64,000 bases of DNA from contig OV884058.1 in NCBI GenBank assembly GCA_930367215.1, positions 203,750,208 to 203,814,207 on the forward strand, in the 5' to 3' direction. The position numbers were made by a program, and so were the translations under genes. Below are positions 32,685 to 44,192 of this stretch, in pieces. This DNA is from Pollenia angustigena (lineage: Eukaryota; Arthropoda; Insecta; Diptera; Polleniidae). Numbering within the stretch: the first letter of the stretch is position 1; every line of letters begins with the position of its first letter. The notes under the pieces were generated by a model. It saw only the letters and a program-made list of their open reading frames with translations. It was not told where the DNA came from and searched no databases.

Positions 32685-32812
32685 GCCATTATTACAACTT
32701 GAAGTTAGCTAAAGTTAAGATTAAATTGACAGCTAATAATGTGTTATCTGTCCAAAAGCGTCTGTTAACTGTCGGATAACAGCTAACGCCAAGTTATAAT
32801 AATGGCCCTAAG
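32685..32812. mobile_element. Small palindromic MITE, AGGGCCATTATT arms
   Basis: AGGGCCATTATTACAACTTG faces CAAGTTATAATAATGGCCCT; both sides continue through GTTAGCT. Length is about 120 bp. The flank is TTA on the left but not clearly on the right. Confidence 0.6.
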
Positions 32813-33680
32813 TTTTATATATTTTATTTTTAACAATTACCTTTTATGTTTTTTTTTATCGTTTTAGTAAATAAATTGAAGAACCCCGTTAATTCGTACT
32901 TATTTTAGTTTAACCCCGTTAAATCGAAACCCCGCTAAATCGAAAACCCCTATAATTCGTAAGAAATGGCCGGTCCCTTGCGATTACGAATTATCGGGAT
33001 TCTACTGTATTTGTTTTTTACAGAGTGCTCAGATCAGACATACCGTTGGCATTTCTCGCAGCACTATTTGGAAGTTCTAGATATTTTTGAGTAGCAAATG
33101 GGACAACGCTTCTTTCGTTTTGAATCAGGTTCAGATGGTTGACCAGCTCCTTATATAATAATAAACAATATATTAATGTGTCTATTTGACACTTGTGGGT
33201 TGAGGCGCTACTATTTTAGTTTATTGATAATAAATAATAAACTATTTATGCTACAAATATTTTTATTGCGCATTTCTATCCTCAAGGCCATCGGGGTAGA
33301 ATAGGTAAAACAGGGTTTCTCAAAAATAAATACTTTAGCTTTTATGATTCAAAAATGTGTCCGCGAGAAACTTGTGGGTAGTTAAGGGTTAAAAGCTATA
33401 AAACGGATAAATATATTGTTTCTGCCTTCATTGGAAAAACATGCAATTGCATATTTATATTTTCCCTGAATAAAACTTTTGAATTAATATTATTCCCTAG
33501 AATGCTCTAAAGTTTGTTTGTCTATACCAATTTTCAAAAAAACATAAAAAATTATGTCAATAAAAAAGCATATGTTACCGAAAACGTAGTTTTCTATAAG
33601 TTTAATATCACATTTTGTTAATCGTGTTATAAACAGCAATAAATGTTTAAAATACTTAAATCCAAATTATTATACAGGGG

Positions 33681-34877
33681 TAGGGATGAAACGATACCTC
33701 TAAGGTATCGATACTTTTACTCGATGTGGTATCGCTCGTAAAGTATCGATACCTACTCAGTATCGAAAAAAAAGTATCGATACTTACTTGTATCGGTTTG
33801 TATGATAAAAGAATAGAAAGAAGCATTTATAAACGTTCTTATTAGTGTTTTAGTACTATATAATACAAAAAGAATTACGACCCTTTAAAATTTTTGTGCA
33901 AAACGAAAAGTTTAAAAATTGAGACCACTTTTTGTTACCACCTAGTACCAATTCCCTTCCGAAAAGTCTTTTTTTTTATCTTAGGAAACGAAAGTTTATA
34001 GAACGTTCAGGATAACATCCTTCATTCACCTTTTATTCCAGAAATCAACAATGTCACTGTGTATTTATTTTAAATGTAAATATGTATTTTATTTTTAAAT
34101 TGGTAAATATATAATAAAGTGTGGTAAAACCATAATCTACGATGTTAATTGTCAGTCACACCTTAACGTCAAGTTTTTTGCGCAACTTAATTTGACCTTT
34201 CGTTGTTTCAGTATTTGACAGCTTGGCTGAGTTCCTAAACATCATAATACTTTGCAGTCAAAGTCAAAAAAGTATCATAGAGTTTAACTATATCTAGTTT
34301 GATTATTGTGTACGCATCGATATTGTTTTTAGTGAACTTTGGTACATATAACATTGTAAAATTTTTCACGGTTGCTTGGTAGAAAGCACTTAAAAAAGCG
34401 AGTTGCTTTGCAACTGATGTTTTGAAACTCACCCCTTCTACCATTGAGAGGTACACAATTCAGCAGCGCGTTAAGCCTTTTACAAAAACGGTCGTTCAAT
34501 CAAAATGCATTTCGTGTACATGGCGTTTTTTTTTGGTCAGCATAATCGACCAAATGCTTCCACAATCGGGAGAATTGTGCGCAAATTTCATCCAACTGGG
34601 TCTGAATAAAATGTAAAAACAAATGTACATGCTCGCCCAGTTAACTGGTCAAAAGGTTTCATGAGACCGTTACTGCTGCTCCAGCTTTGGAAAATAATCA
34701 AAAATTTAAGATTAATTTCAATACCAAAGTGTAACGATTACTTTTGACCGATACCGAGTATTTTTTTTATCGATACTACTTGTTACTCGTTTGCTAAGTA
34801 TCGATTACAAAAATACTTGGTACTTATATCAAAGTATCGAATATGTACTTGTATTTACTCGTATTGTTTCATCCCTA
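33681..34877. mobile_element. hAT-type element, TAGGGATGAAAC ends
   Basis: TAGGGATGAAACGATAC and the inverted TAGGGATGAAACAATAC are the ends, with an exact 8-bp duplication TACAGGGG (33,673-33,680 and 34,878-34,885). AGTATCGATAC repeats crowd both ends. A mariner transposase scrap is inside; no hAT transposase is visible. Confidence 0.9.
34380..34720 (+). pseudogene. Mariner-like transposase N-terminal relic
   Basis: Reading in shifting frames gives STIERYTIQQRVK, then a frame break, then FFGQHNRPNASTIGRIVRKF and ARPVNWSKG. These match in order the helix-turn-helix domain and linker of a fly mariner-like family (ERYTIQQRV...HNRPNASTIGRIV.KF...VHARPVR). At least two frameshifts and a stop break it. 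The catalytic domain is missing. Confidence 0.7.
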
Positions 34878-35104
34878 TACAGGGGTGTTCTGGAAATCGA
34901 AGACGCAAAGCGCAAGAATTTTAAACGTCGATTTTTAATAAGATTTCTGTAATTAACGAATTTTATGTCAAATATTATACAAATATTTCTCCATTTAACA
35001 GAATTTTATAGCAAAAATTATAAAAATTACATCAAAAGTGTATTAAAAACAACTTCCAAATTATTGCGTTTTCGATTTCCAGAACACCCCTGATAAATTC
35101 TATA

Positions 35105-35626
35105 TAGGTATTTTAAATTAAAAAAAAATTAAATGTGTTATATTAATATTATTCGGCTTGAGGTCTGTTTCATAAATTATAATAAAAATAAAAACTCTTG
35201 TTCTGTTCTAATTTTTAATTATTTATTTATGTATTCCAATATTTCGACCAACTTTGTTGGTCATCCTCAGGGAAATAGTTATGATCTAAAAAATATAATT
35301 TTAAAACATGTTTCTTAATTTAAACAAACAATTAATTTACTTAATATTTAATGCAGTGTTGTCCGATGTTATCGTTTAAAGTTTTTCTCACTGACTGTCT
35401 AATAATTTTCTTTTGTTTATTAATCTTGTGTTTGTTTATTGTATGACGATATATGTGAGCGCAATTATCATTATCAGTTTTGTAGTTAATTCTCTTTTCG
35501 TTTGGTGTATTTATAATATGTAGCATCTCCTGCATGTATCGTTTAGTGTAATTATTCTCTCCCACAAGTATTCTTACCTTATCGAAGTCTGGTTGATGTC
35601 CCGTTTTTGCACAGTGGGCTGCTTAA
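35105..35626 (-). pseudogene. Penelope-like element 3' end with GIY-YIG endonuclease
   Basis: The minus-strand frame at 35,622-35,341 reads HCAKTGHQPDFDKVRIL, GENNYTKRYMQEMLHI and INYKTDNDN, which match the distal part of the GIY-YIG endonuclease domain at the C-terminus of Penelope-like proteins (H...GH.FDF...IL...E....KR...E..HI......N). The reverse transcriptase and the GIY-YIG start are missing, so the copy is 5'-truncated at about 35,626. After the stop come about 230 bp of AT-rich 3' sequence with the hammerhead-like motif. Penelope-like elements are known to carry hammerheads in their terminal repeats, which supports the call. Confidence 0.75.
35234..35274 (-). ncRNA. Hammerhead-like motif of the Penelope-like element
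   Basis: On the minus strand: TTCC, CTGAGGA (35,270-35,264), an extra T, a perfect 7-bp helix GACCAAC/GTTGGTC with AAA loop, GAAA (35,245-35,242), then TAT, T and GGAA. GGAA pairs with TTCC as helix I. Helix III would be ATAT with no loop in one molecule, but ATAT is self-complementary and could pair between two molecules. The cleavage triplet would be ATT. The extra T between the core and helix II departs from the consensus; activity is uncertain. Confidence 0.55.
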
Positions 35627-36129
35627 AAAAAATTCTAAAATGTCGGTATTTTTAAGTTCGCTATTGCGAACCCTTGTTTTATCAAAGCAACTAAAACGCC
35701 AAACTTTAACACCCAATTAATGGAGAGGGTGTTTCAAAACATATACTTATGTTTATGACGCCCTAATTTTGTCTACTTTACGAAAACTTTGGAATTTACA
35801 ACAACTTTTTAGTAACCACTGTTACTCTCTTTTAAACAGTTTAAACAATAAGTTTATGTTAATTACTCTTTGTGTTCAAAGTTATAGATTACACACCTTA
35901 AACAGGCAAAAATTGGATTTTATGGAAAAAAAGGTTTTGCTAAAAAAATAAGTTAAATTTATAATGATCACACTAACACAGAGTGTGAACGACTCTGAAT
36001 AAATGATTAATTATGCTCTCTTTGATGGCGCGCGGCATTGTTTTGTTTTGAGGAATATCAGGGAGACGTGAGACTCAACTTCGTTTGTTATTAAATCATT
36101 TAAATTTTAAATATTTTTTTTTATTACAT
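35627..36129. other. AT-rich stretch without genes
   Basis: No repeat end or coding domain is recognised. The frame at 35,769-35,951 has no motif. Confidence 0.5.
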
Positions 36130-36130
36130 A

Positions 36131-37683
36131 CTAGCTGACCCGGAAAACGTTGTTTTGCCATATAACTTATTTGTTTCAGATGTAACAGTGGCTGCATGCC
36201 AAATTTTAAGGAAACCGGTTGATTAGCTAAGAAGACGTAGGGAGGGGGATCTTTTAACCCTCTTGCTCTTTTTCACGCACTAAGTAATAAAAATTATAGG
36301 CTATAGTTCTTTCCAACTGTAACAGTATTTGTCTGCGAAATTTCAAGAAAATCTGTTGATAAGTTAAGAATTTATAGGGAGGGGGAGTATGTACCCCTCT
36401 TGCCCTTTTTCACAACCTATTCCCTATTTCCTTTCGGATGTTACAGTGTCTGCACAGAAGATATAAGGAAGGGGAGCTTTTACCGCTTTTGCCCTATCTC
36501 ACGCCCCATTCCCCATTTCATTCCAGATGTTACAGTGTCTGCATGCCAAATTTTAAGAAAACCGGGATTTGTTTAGAAGATTGGGGAGGGGAAGCTTTTA
36601 CTCCTCTTGCCCCATTTCACTGGTTGATTAGTTGAGAATATATAGGGAGGGGGAGCTTTTGCCCCTATTGCCCTATTTTGCGCCCTCTAGCGATATAAAT
36701 TATATTTTACGACCTATTCTCATACCTAATATATACACATACAAAATTTCATAAAAAAAAACGGTCAAGGCGTTTTATCAGCTCGAATCACAATTGCATA
36801 TTCATCAGATGACATTTGATCGAGAGCAGTTTGAAAAAGTTCACTAATTCATTTTAAGCATGCAACATATTCTGCAAACGCTAAATATTGGTGTGACTAA
36901 AATGGAATTGAAATGAATTTCAAAACGAATTGAATTGCAGTTTCTCAAAATATTAACTTTAATTTGCAAAATTTTCATGCACGAAAAAATAAATGTTTCG
37001 GAATGAAAGCAGTGTTCACTACAATGGCTATAACTCATGGCCAGTAAAAAATTTTTTGGTTTTTTGAAGCACTTAAGACAAAAAGCACATAATCGAGCGC
37101 TTCAATAAGAGAGCTCTTATACAGCAGAAAATTATAAAGAATAATATATACAAAAAAGTTGCTATTTTAGTGCTGACAACGATGAAGTTTTTAAAGCAAA
37201 ACAAATAAAAATAAATTATAATTTACGATAATTATTGAAAAAAGGCATTAAAATAAGTAAAAGCAAAACATTAATGAATGTGTTAATTTAGTTAGCCCTT
37301 AAAAAAGCACTTTAGGAGGGCTTTGTTTGCATGTTTAAAGAAGCGCTTATTGTCAGCAGAAAATAATCCTCCACACCGGGAACACCCCATACAAAAATCA
37401 GGCATCCCATCAGCAGGTTTGAAGAGATTTGAGGTATGAATTCATACATAAAACCTGCTGCTTTTGGAGCAGATTTTTTACTGGGATGAAGATATGATTT
37501 ACAATACCTAAGTAGCTAAATTCAAGTAATGGTTTGACTAAAATCGAATTGAAATGAATTTAAAACTAATTGAATTTTTAGTTTTTCAAAATATTAAATC
37601 AAATTCTCAAAATTTCCATTCAAAAAAATACATGTTTCGGAATGAATGCAGTGTTTACGGTCCACGCATTATATATATATAGA
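36131..37683 (-). mobile_element. Helitron, non-autonomous, 1.55 kb
   Basis: On the minus strand it starts TCTATATATATATAATGCG after an A and ends GTTTTCCGGGTCAGCTAG before a T. TC at the start, CTAG at the end, and insertion between A and T are the Helitron rules, and the CCGGGTCAGCTAGT end is common in insect Helitrons. There is no Rep/helicase gene. The half nearest the 3' end holds tandem repeats (36,178-36,690). A 120-bp direct repeat (about 36,900-37,020 and 37,541-37,660) suggests an internal duplication. Confidence 0.78.
36178..36690. repeat. Helitron internal tandem repeats, about 90-140 bp
   Basis: The phrase GATGTTACAGTGTCTGCATG followed by AAATTTTAAG.AAACC..TTGATTAG, GGGAGGGGGAGCTTTTACCC and CTCTTGCCC recurs four to five times, near 36,178, 36,318, 36,436 and 36,524, with variable length. 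The frame at 36,438-36,635 is this repeat. Confidence 0.7.
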
Positions 37684-38944
37684 TAGATTGATTGAAAGGG
37701 GGTGCCTATTAGAAAACAGAAAAAAAAAAATTTTTTGTTATTAATTAAACAATTAATTAAATTTCAACCAGTTAACACATAAATAGTATCAATTAAATAT
37801 ATTTTTTTAAATTAAAAACATTTTCTGCAGTAGTTTATGATGTTAATATAAGTTTACGTTTAATACACTTGATTAAGTTTTTAATGAAAACTGATTTTTG
37901 ATAAGTCTTTAGTTGGAAAAAATTGGCGAGAATTTTTCTGTGTGTACTAACTTTTAACTCGTTAATATTAAAGTCATATACATACATATGCATGATATAT
38001 GCCAATGCTTATGTTTCCAGGTTTTAACAAAAATTTACCAACATTTTTCATCTTATAGGTTCTCATTCACTTAGGACTAGAGTATTCATTCGGTTAACCG
38101 TCAACCGGTTTTTGATTATTTTTGACCATATGGCGACCATTTTTTCATGCAAATTAGTATGTACACTTTTTTTTATCAATTATCAGAAATCTAGGTATAT
38201 TATGAATACAATAAGGCGAGAAATCATGAAGATCAGTAAAATCAGCACGCTAAATTCAATTAAAATCGCATAATCAAGTTCTCTACCCCGACTTTTTTTG
38301 TTTTTTGCAGTGCAGTGTTAATAAAACATTAACATTTTTAAAAAGGCTTTTCTGATATTTTAGGAAAAGTAAAGTAATATAATTTCAAATATACCCTAAA
38401 AAAATTATTTACTAAATCACCAGAAAATATATCTTGAACCAAGAAAATTTTGCACCATTGTCGTCAAGCCAAAAATTTCTTATTGTAAGCCTGAAATTTA
38501 TTCATAAAAAAGTGTAGTTTAAGAAAACTTAATAAAAAAATGAGAAAATTTTTTGATTGATATGTTAACATGTCGATCTAAATAAAAATTAATTGAATCA
38601 AACCAAGTTTTCTTGAGCATTTTCTGAAAAGTTTAAAGAAATCGGTAGCATTTGTTTCTTGATGCAAGAAATTCGATCCTATTAAAATATCAAGAAAATT
38701 AGACTAATATTAAATAAATGCTGAATGCAGTTTTTCATCATATACCAAAAACATGAACTTTTGAGCATGACAAAATGTTTCTTTATTAAAGAAAGTTTTA
38801 CTTAATACAAACAAAAAAAGTTAATGGATTACTTTAGAAAATAAACTTCTTTCCTAGTATAGTATGCATTTCAGAGTAAAGTATATGTATTTAAAAAACG
38901 GAAACAAATTTTGGTTTTTTGTGTCTTGATTTAAATGTTTGCAA

Positions 38945-39088
38945 ATAAAAGTACAAAAATTTTGGGTATCAATAAAAGCGCTAATTTAGCGCTCTTTTTT
39001 AAAAAAGCGCTAAGGAAAAAATATGCGCCTTTTCGACAGTTAAAAAGCGCTAAATCTAGCGCCAAAGGCGCTAAATTGGCAACTCTGA
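38945..39088. mobile_element. Fragment with GCGCTAAAT repeats and a hAT-like end
   Basis: Several AAAGCGCTAA / TTAGCGC words in both orientations lead up to GGCAACTCTG at 39,079-39,088, which resembles a hAT right end. The left end is not clear. Frames on both strands at 38,931-39,125 arise from these inverted words. Confidence 0.45.
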
Positions 39089-39706
39089 TCCTTTCCTTTG
39101 CTAATGAAGAAGAAATGTAACCCAAAAACGGCGACAGACCGACTCGATATGTTTTTCGTCATCATTATATTTTTGTATTTGATGTATTTAAGCAAACAGT
39201 TTGAAAAAATTGAATACGGGATTTTGGTTTTTTTTAACCAACTTTGAAACCAACCAAAAATTTATTTTGTTTCTTATAATGTTGTTGTTGTTTCTGTTGT
39301 TTAAAAAGAGTGAAACGTTTTTTTACCTGCTATTTTTTTTTTTTTTTTTTACTTCAAACCTCTTCATCTTTCTTACTGTTGTACTTTTTTAAAGTGTCCA
39401 AAAATAGACTGCATGTGTTTTTTGTTGTAGTTCTTATATTTTACATAAAGAAGTGTTGCTTACGATCAAATAAAAAAATGCAAAAAGACGACAACATTAA
39501 AAAGCGTTAAATATTTCATACAAAATTATGAAAACTTGAAACCAATAACGCGTGTATTATATTTTTGAATGGTTGTCAACATTTTTGTTGGTTAAATAAA
39601 AATCAAACAAAAATTTTAATTGAATCAGTAAAAAAAATTGTAGAAATTAAAAAAATTTTCAAACAAGCGTTTGTTTGAAAATAATTCGGCAATAATTTTT
39701 TCTGTG
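39089..39706 (-). mobile_element. Truncated CACAGAAAAAAT-ended element
   Basis: A reverse-orientation relative of 7226-9184, without the MITE insertion that splits that copy. It ends AATAATTTTTTCTGTG at 39,706. The other end is missing. The frames at 39,201-39,510 are T-rich shadows. Confidence 0.65.
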
Positions 39707-39751
39707 TACAAAATGTATTTGTTTAGAAAATATTTTTTCATACAAACAAAG

Positions 39752-39895
39752 AAGGTGTTCAGTGATTTTCATTTTAACCCATTTTCCGCCGACCGATGAC
39801 TAAAATAACAATATTTTTCAATGTTTTTTTATCTTCATCATCGATCAACATGAATGTGGCGAAAAATGGGTTAAATATTTGATTGCCAACACCTT
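39752..39895. mobile_element. Small MITE, AAGGTGTT ends
   Basis: AAGGTGTTCAGTGATTTTC with AACCCATTTTCCGCC faces an inverted AAGGTGTTGGCAATC with AACCCATTTTTCGCC. About 140 bp. Confidence 0.6.
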
Positions 39896-41351
39896 TTTTT
39901 TATTTTACGTACTTTTTATGTGGATGTGTTAGTTATTTGTTTCTTCTCATATCAGTCTTTTAACAGAATTAACCGAAACAATTAGAAGTGTTAAAAATTT
40001 AAAACAACTTTAATGGCATTATGGAGTATTTTATATGTTAAGAGAAATCCAGGAAAAGGACTGAGAAATTAGACATTCATCTACGATAAGTGAAATATTA
40101 TTTTCCAAGTCAAATTTTGTTAAACGAAAGAAAAGAGTCGCTTTAATGCTAAACATTTAAAATAAATAACTTTTTTTAAAGATTATTTTATAAGATCTCC
40201 TACAACTATTGAAATAACTAATAAAATTATCTCAGTTTATTTTTGTATAAATATGAAATATTTGGGGGATTCACAAGGTAGTCATAAATAATTACAGGAA
40301 ATATATATCGTCGGATTAAATCCCTTTTTTATGTAAATTGAGATTTTGATGCCTTGTGGTAGAGAAAGATACGCCTCGTCGACCAGCATGTAGTTTTTCT
40401 TCTATTTAAGTCTTGAAGTGTGTATGTATAACTGACTGTAATTGTAATTTTCTATCAAGCTTCAAATAGGAAAAATAAAAAGTTTTTTTTCTCTCCTGTA
40501 AAATGGGCTGAAAGTGAGTTAGCAGGTTTGCATATTAAGCCAACGATATGACTACTGTAAGCTACTGCTTTTATTTTGAATTAAAATATACAGTTGTGAC
40601 GAATCAATGAACACAGCATTACAATTTTCATTTTGTTCAAAATATTTACTTTAAAAAATTTTAAATTTTATTTAGGATATTATGACGATATGACTTGATA
40701 CCACATCTTGTGCATTAATTGGAAAATGTTTATTACATATATATGAATTGTTTTTTTTTTTGCTTGCTCGTTTTAGTTCAAGAATTGTTATGTTTGGTAT
40801 TTTATTGTTTTTTTTTTTTTTTACTTATAAACTCCAAATAATAAGCAATTAATGCATTTTTATATATTGAAATTACTTAATTTATAAAAAAAACTTTATT
40901 AATCGGTTAACCGATCAAAAACTAAATTAACCGATTATTAACCGATTAAACCAAAACCTCGGTCAATTAATCGAGCGATTAACCGATTAAAGCAAAAGGT
41001 CGATTAAATGAATACCCTACTTAGGACCCTGCACCTATAATATTATGTTCAATATTATAGAAAATTCAAAAAGTACCACATGTAGAACGGAAAAGTTAAA
41101 GGAGAGAAATTTAGTTTTCCGTATATCCCCTTTTTTCACCCAATTGAAGTACATATAAAATAATTTTAGTATTGTATGCCAATGAATGGAGAAAGTGTTT
41201 TGTAAAAAATATTTGTATTTTTTAGGTAAGTTACAAATGTGATATAATTTGTATTTCTATGTTTATTGCTTTAAAAATTTAATGAGATGAAAAAAAGTTC
41301 CTTAATACAGGTTTTACTCGTGTACTCTACAATTTCAATTTTTTAGCTTTA

Positions 41352-41652
41352 CAGGCGTACCTAAAGGCGGAACGTTTTCTTCCGCTCAGCTTTAACGCTG
41401 ATATCCATACCTAAACAATAATAGAAATAAAAAGAATAGAAAAACCCGCTAGACTGACAAAAAACTACTAAATTGCCATTATTTATTAACAATAGCGGCC
41501 AACTTCACTATTAAACGCGCTGTCATAATCGGATTTTCTAATTGCAAAGCGTTGGCGCCGCGCTATTTACGGATGCTTCATACAAATTGTATGGGCATGA
41601 GAATTTTTGACAGCTAGAAAACGCTTTCCGCTCTTGTTTAAGTACGGCTGTC
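41352..41652. mobile_element. Possible MITE, ACAGNCGTACNTAAA ends
   Basis: ACAGGCGTACCTAAAGGCGG is matched in inverse near 41,620-41,652 (ACAGCCGTACTTAAAC), and GTTTTCT..CCGCT words follow on both sides. Boundaries are approximate. Confidence 0.45.
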
Positions 41653-41667
41653 ATGCGTTTAGGCTGT

Positions 41668-41950
41668 TAAGGTCCCAAATTTGTAAAACGCACACGCAAC
41701 GCCAACAATTATATTGAAAGCAAAAACAAAATCGAAAATATTTCATAATTTTGTTGTTGTTTTCTATAGAAATGTATATTGAATTTTTAAATTTTAAACG
41801 CTGCATATCTTGTGGCGTTGATAATTTTAAAACGCAATATGTATTTCTGCAGAAAGCAACAACAAAATTTTGACAAATTTTTGACATTGTTTTTGCTTTC
41901 AATGTTATTTTTGGGATTGCGTTGCGTTTTACAAATTTAGGGCCTAAAAG
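41668..41950. mobile_element. Palindromic MITE, AAATTTGTAAAACGCA arms
   Basis: CCCAAATTTGTAAAACGC and the inverse of GCGTTTTACAAATTTAGGG form arms that continue through GAAAGCAAAAACAA. The minus-strand frame of 106 codons here is an artefact of the palindrome. Confidence 0.65.
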
Positions 41951-42525
41951 TTCAAAAAAATGAACCAACAAATATCGTAGGAAATTTATTTTAATGAAAA
42001 AAAATTACATGTAAAAAAGCTCTTCAAGTTTCAGCCGTCAAGTCTTGAGCTTTTCGGAAAGAGGGGAAAAGAGAATGCCATTTATATTTCTATCCCTCCC
42101 AAAAACTCATGACCAGCGTTACCATAATCAAATTTTTTTTTTATCAAAATGTAAAAATAAAGTAACCAAAAGCAAAAAAAAAGTAATCAAAATTATTTTG
42201 TATTGAAAGTAGTATTTTGTTCGCTTTTCAGTTTTAAAATATATCTCAAGGGCTCTCACAAGTAGAACTTTTTAAGTCTTGATGTGTTATTATTGTATCA
42301 AAGTGCAAAATTTATCTGAATCACGCGGTAGATCTTTATCTATAGATGCTTTTTGCCCAGTGCATTGTATTAATCGGGATGGGATCGGAAGGGCCTTTGA
42401 TATTATCGTTAATCTAGGAAGTGTTTCAGTTAGACCTATAAAGCATTAAAGTATAAACTTTAAAAATAAATAATTTTTAAGAAGACGAAAAATGTATTGG
42501 TTTTAGATGCCCCAATACCATGCAC

Positions 42526-43119
42526 AATTGAAGCACAGCCGCAAATAACGTTTTAAGTTACAAAATAATAATTTTTCAGGAGAGCAAAAAAACCTTTTTT
42601 TCACAGGCAGGAATATTTGTTTTAAAAAACGTTTTTTTCTATTATTAAAAATAATGATAATAAAAACTTTTATGCAAAAGGCTTTTAAAACATTATTCCG
42701 CATTGCAAAACCATTTCGGTTACATCATTTTAATAGTAACTTACAACGTTCTTCCACTGGCTGACACTTTGTATGCCATTTTGAAGACGTTAAGGTGATT
42801 AACTTTGGGTGATTTGATGTTTAAACTGTGTAAAGGCCCAAATACATTGATCAAAATACTCATCAAGCATTGTGGTAGTATTAGTGAAAATATGTTTGTA
42901 TGTGTCACACCGACGATGCTGGATGGAAAATCAAAAAATTTAGATATGACGGCGAATATGACGTCAAGCACACGTACACGATGAATTCGCCGGCTGGACA
43001 AGCATTTGACAAGTGTATTTGGGCCTTAAGAGAGTAAGGTTAACGGCTATCTGCTTAAAAAACTATTTTTGCAAAATGTGGCGTTTACAGCGTTATTCGC
43101 GGCTGTGCTTCAATTTTTA
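42526..43119. mobile_element. Inverted-repeat element, AATTGAAGCACAGCCGC ends
   Basis: AATTGAAGCACAGCCGCAAA and its inverted match near 43,095-43,119 are separated by 540 bp. No duplication or protein is clear. The minus-strand frames within show no domain. Confidence 0.55.
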
Positions 43120-43261
43120 AGGTACAAAAAAGCGGAGCGGATGATTATTGTTCTTTGAAAATATAGGTTATTTTTGTATTGAAAAAAAGTACACATTGGA
43201 AGAAAAAGAAGCCAATTTTGGTTAAAAGTAACCTGTCGCCTCTAGTTCTTCCATCAACAAT

Positions 43262-43865
43262 AACCCTGAAACTAATTTAAATTGTGCCGAAGTTTTAATA
43301 AATAATGTAAACAATATTAGTTCTCACGGAGAATTAAAAGTAGTTCCTCCAAAAAAAACAAATTTTTATATCACGCTTTGCATTCGACACTTCTGCTGAT
43401 GATATTGATTTCTATTTTAAATCAAAGCTTAACCAAAATGCTGACATTGCTGTTCGTAAATTCACTTATTCACAAGCGAGGAGTATTACGTCTTTTAAAA
43501 TTACTGTTCCGTTTAATATTTTTGATCGTGTGGTTGACCCGTCATTCTGGCCAAATCATGTTATAGTCCGAGAATACGAATACAATATAAACCAACGTGG
43601 AAATAATATTGTACATCTCCAACCTCGCCAACAAACAAACCAAAAAAAACTAATTAATACTAGAGATATTCAACTTAATATTATCTATCAAAATGTTCGA
43701 GGATTAAAAAGTAAATGCTCTAAACTATATCAAGACAGCTTTGACTTTAATACTCATATTATTTGCTTCACCGAGACCTGGCTTAACAATACCTTTTCAA
43801 ATACGGAAATTTTTTGCAAACATTTTCAAATACGACTGGGGTGGTGTATTTATAGCGATCTCTAA
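43262..43865 (+). pseudogene. CR1-like LINE: ORF1 end and endonuclease start
   Basis: From about 43,370 one frame reads FDTSADDIDFYFKSKL, SITSFKITVPFNIF and DPSFWPNHVIVREYE, which match the RNA-binding-domain end of ORF1 in CR1-type LINEs. The same frame runs on into IIYQNVRGLKSKCSKLY and HIICFTETWLN, the first motifs of the apurinic-type endonuclease that starts ORF2. The usual stop between ORF1 and ORF2 is absent here, which may be decay. A frameshift near 43,830 ends this piece. Confidence 0.72.
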
Positions 43866-44192
43866 TGACTTTTCAGCTGAGGAATTAAAAGTTGATATAG
43901 CCTGTAACATTGAATTTATCGCTGTGGTCCTGAAAATTAGTCACATAAAAGTTTTTATTACCTGTTCGTATATTCCTCCTCAATCAGATTTGTTAATTTA
44001 TCAGCAACACATTGCTTTAATTAAAACAGTTTCTTTAAAGACTAGTCCGGATGATCTCATTTTTGTTTTTGGTGATTTTAATTTACCTCGAATTAGCTGG
44101 CAATTCTCTCCTGAGAATTATAATTACATACCCATAAGTTCTGATGAAAATGGTGCCGATGTATTACGGCAACAATACTATGTTTATTGTAA
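43741..44192 (+). pseudogene. CR1-like LINE: endonuclease middle
   Basis: In the frame after the shift: DWGGVFIAISNDF, VFITCSYIPPQSD and DDLIFVFGDFNLPRISW. GDFN is a catalytic motif of the apurinic-type endonuclease (metal and nucleic-acid contacts), and the Y.PP phrase is typical of LINE endonucleases. Sequence resembling the LINE stops at the TTGTAA at 44,187-44,192, where a foreign 1.6-kb insert begins. Confidence 0.75.

Larger units (their letters stand above)
31917..33007. mobile_element. pogo/Tigger-like element, TA target
   Basis: CAGTCAAATCCCGATAATTCG and the inverted CAGTAGAATCCCGATAATTCG are the ends, with TA on both sides (31,915-31,916 and 33,008-33,009). The CGATAATTCG-type arm and TA target match the pogo branch of Tc1/mariner. 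AATTCGTA and CCCCGTTAA words recur inward from both ends. No transposase remains; three MITEs fill much of the interior. Confidence 0.82.
33675..35092. mobile_element. MITE with CAGGGGTGTTCTGGAAATC ends, split by a hAT
   Basis: The right piece (34,880-35,092) starts CAGGGGTGTTCTGGAAATCG and ends with its inverted match CGATTTCCAGAACACCCCTG. The hAT at 33,681-34,877 entered after the first six bases, so the true left tip is at 33,675. ATA flanks both ends. Without the insert it is about 213 bp. Confidence 0.75.
38078..41019. mobile_element. hAT-type element, TAGAGTATTCATTCGG ends, 2.9 kb
   Basis: TAGAGTATTCATTCGG faces the inverted TAGGGTATTCATTTAATCG. The 8-bp duplication CTTAGGAC is exact at 38,070-38,077 and 41,020-41,027. 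GGTTAACCG and ACCGATTAA repeats crowd both ends. Inside are a CACAG-type copy and a small MITE. No transposase domain is seen. Confidence 0.88.

Noticed and set aside
37048..37486. Inverted CCAGTAAAAAAT / ATTTTTTACTGG as a hAT
   Set aside because: The 8 bases outside each end do not match, and the arms are short A/T runs that could pair by chance.
41651..41971. 106-codon minus-strand frame
   Set aside because: It lies entirely in a palindromic MITE.
43396..43420. Further hammerhead at CTGATGA
   Set aside because: It lies in LINE ORF1 coding sequence and has no helix II or GAAA partner.
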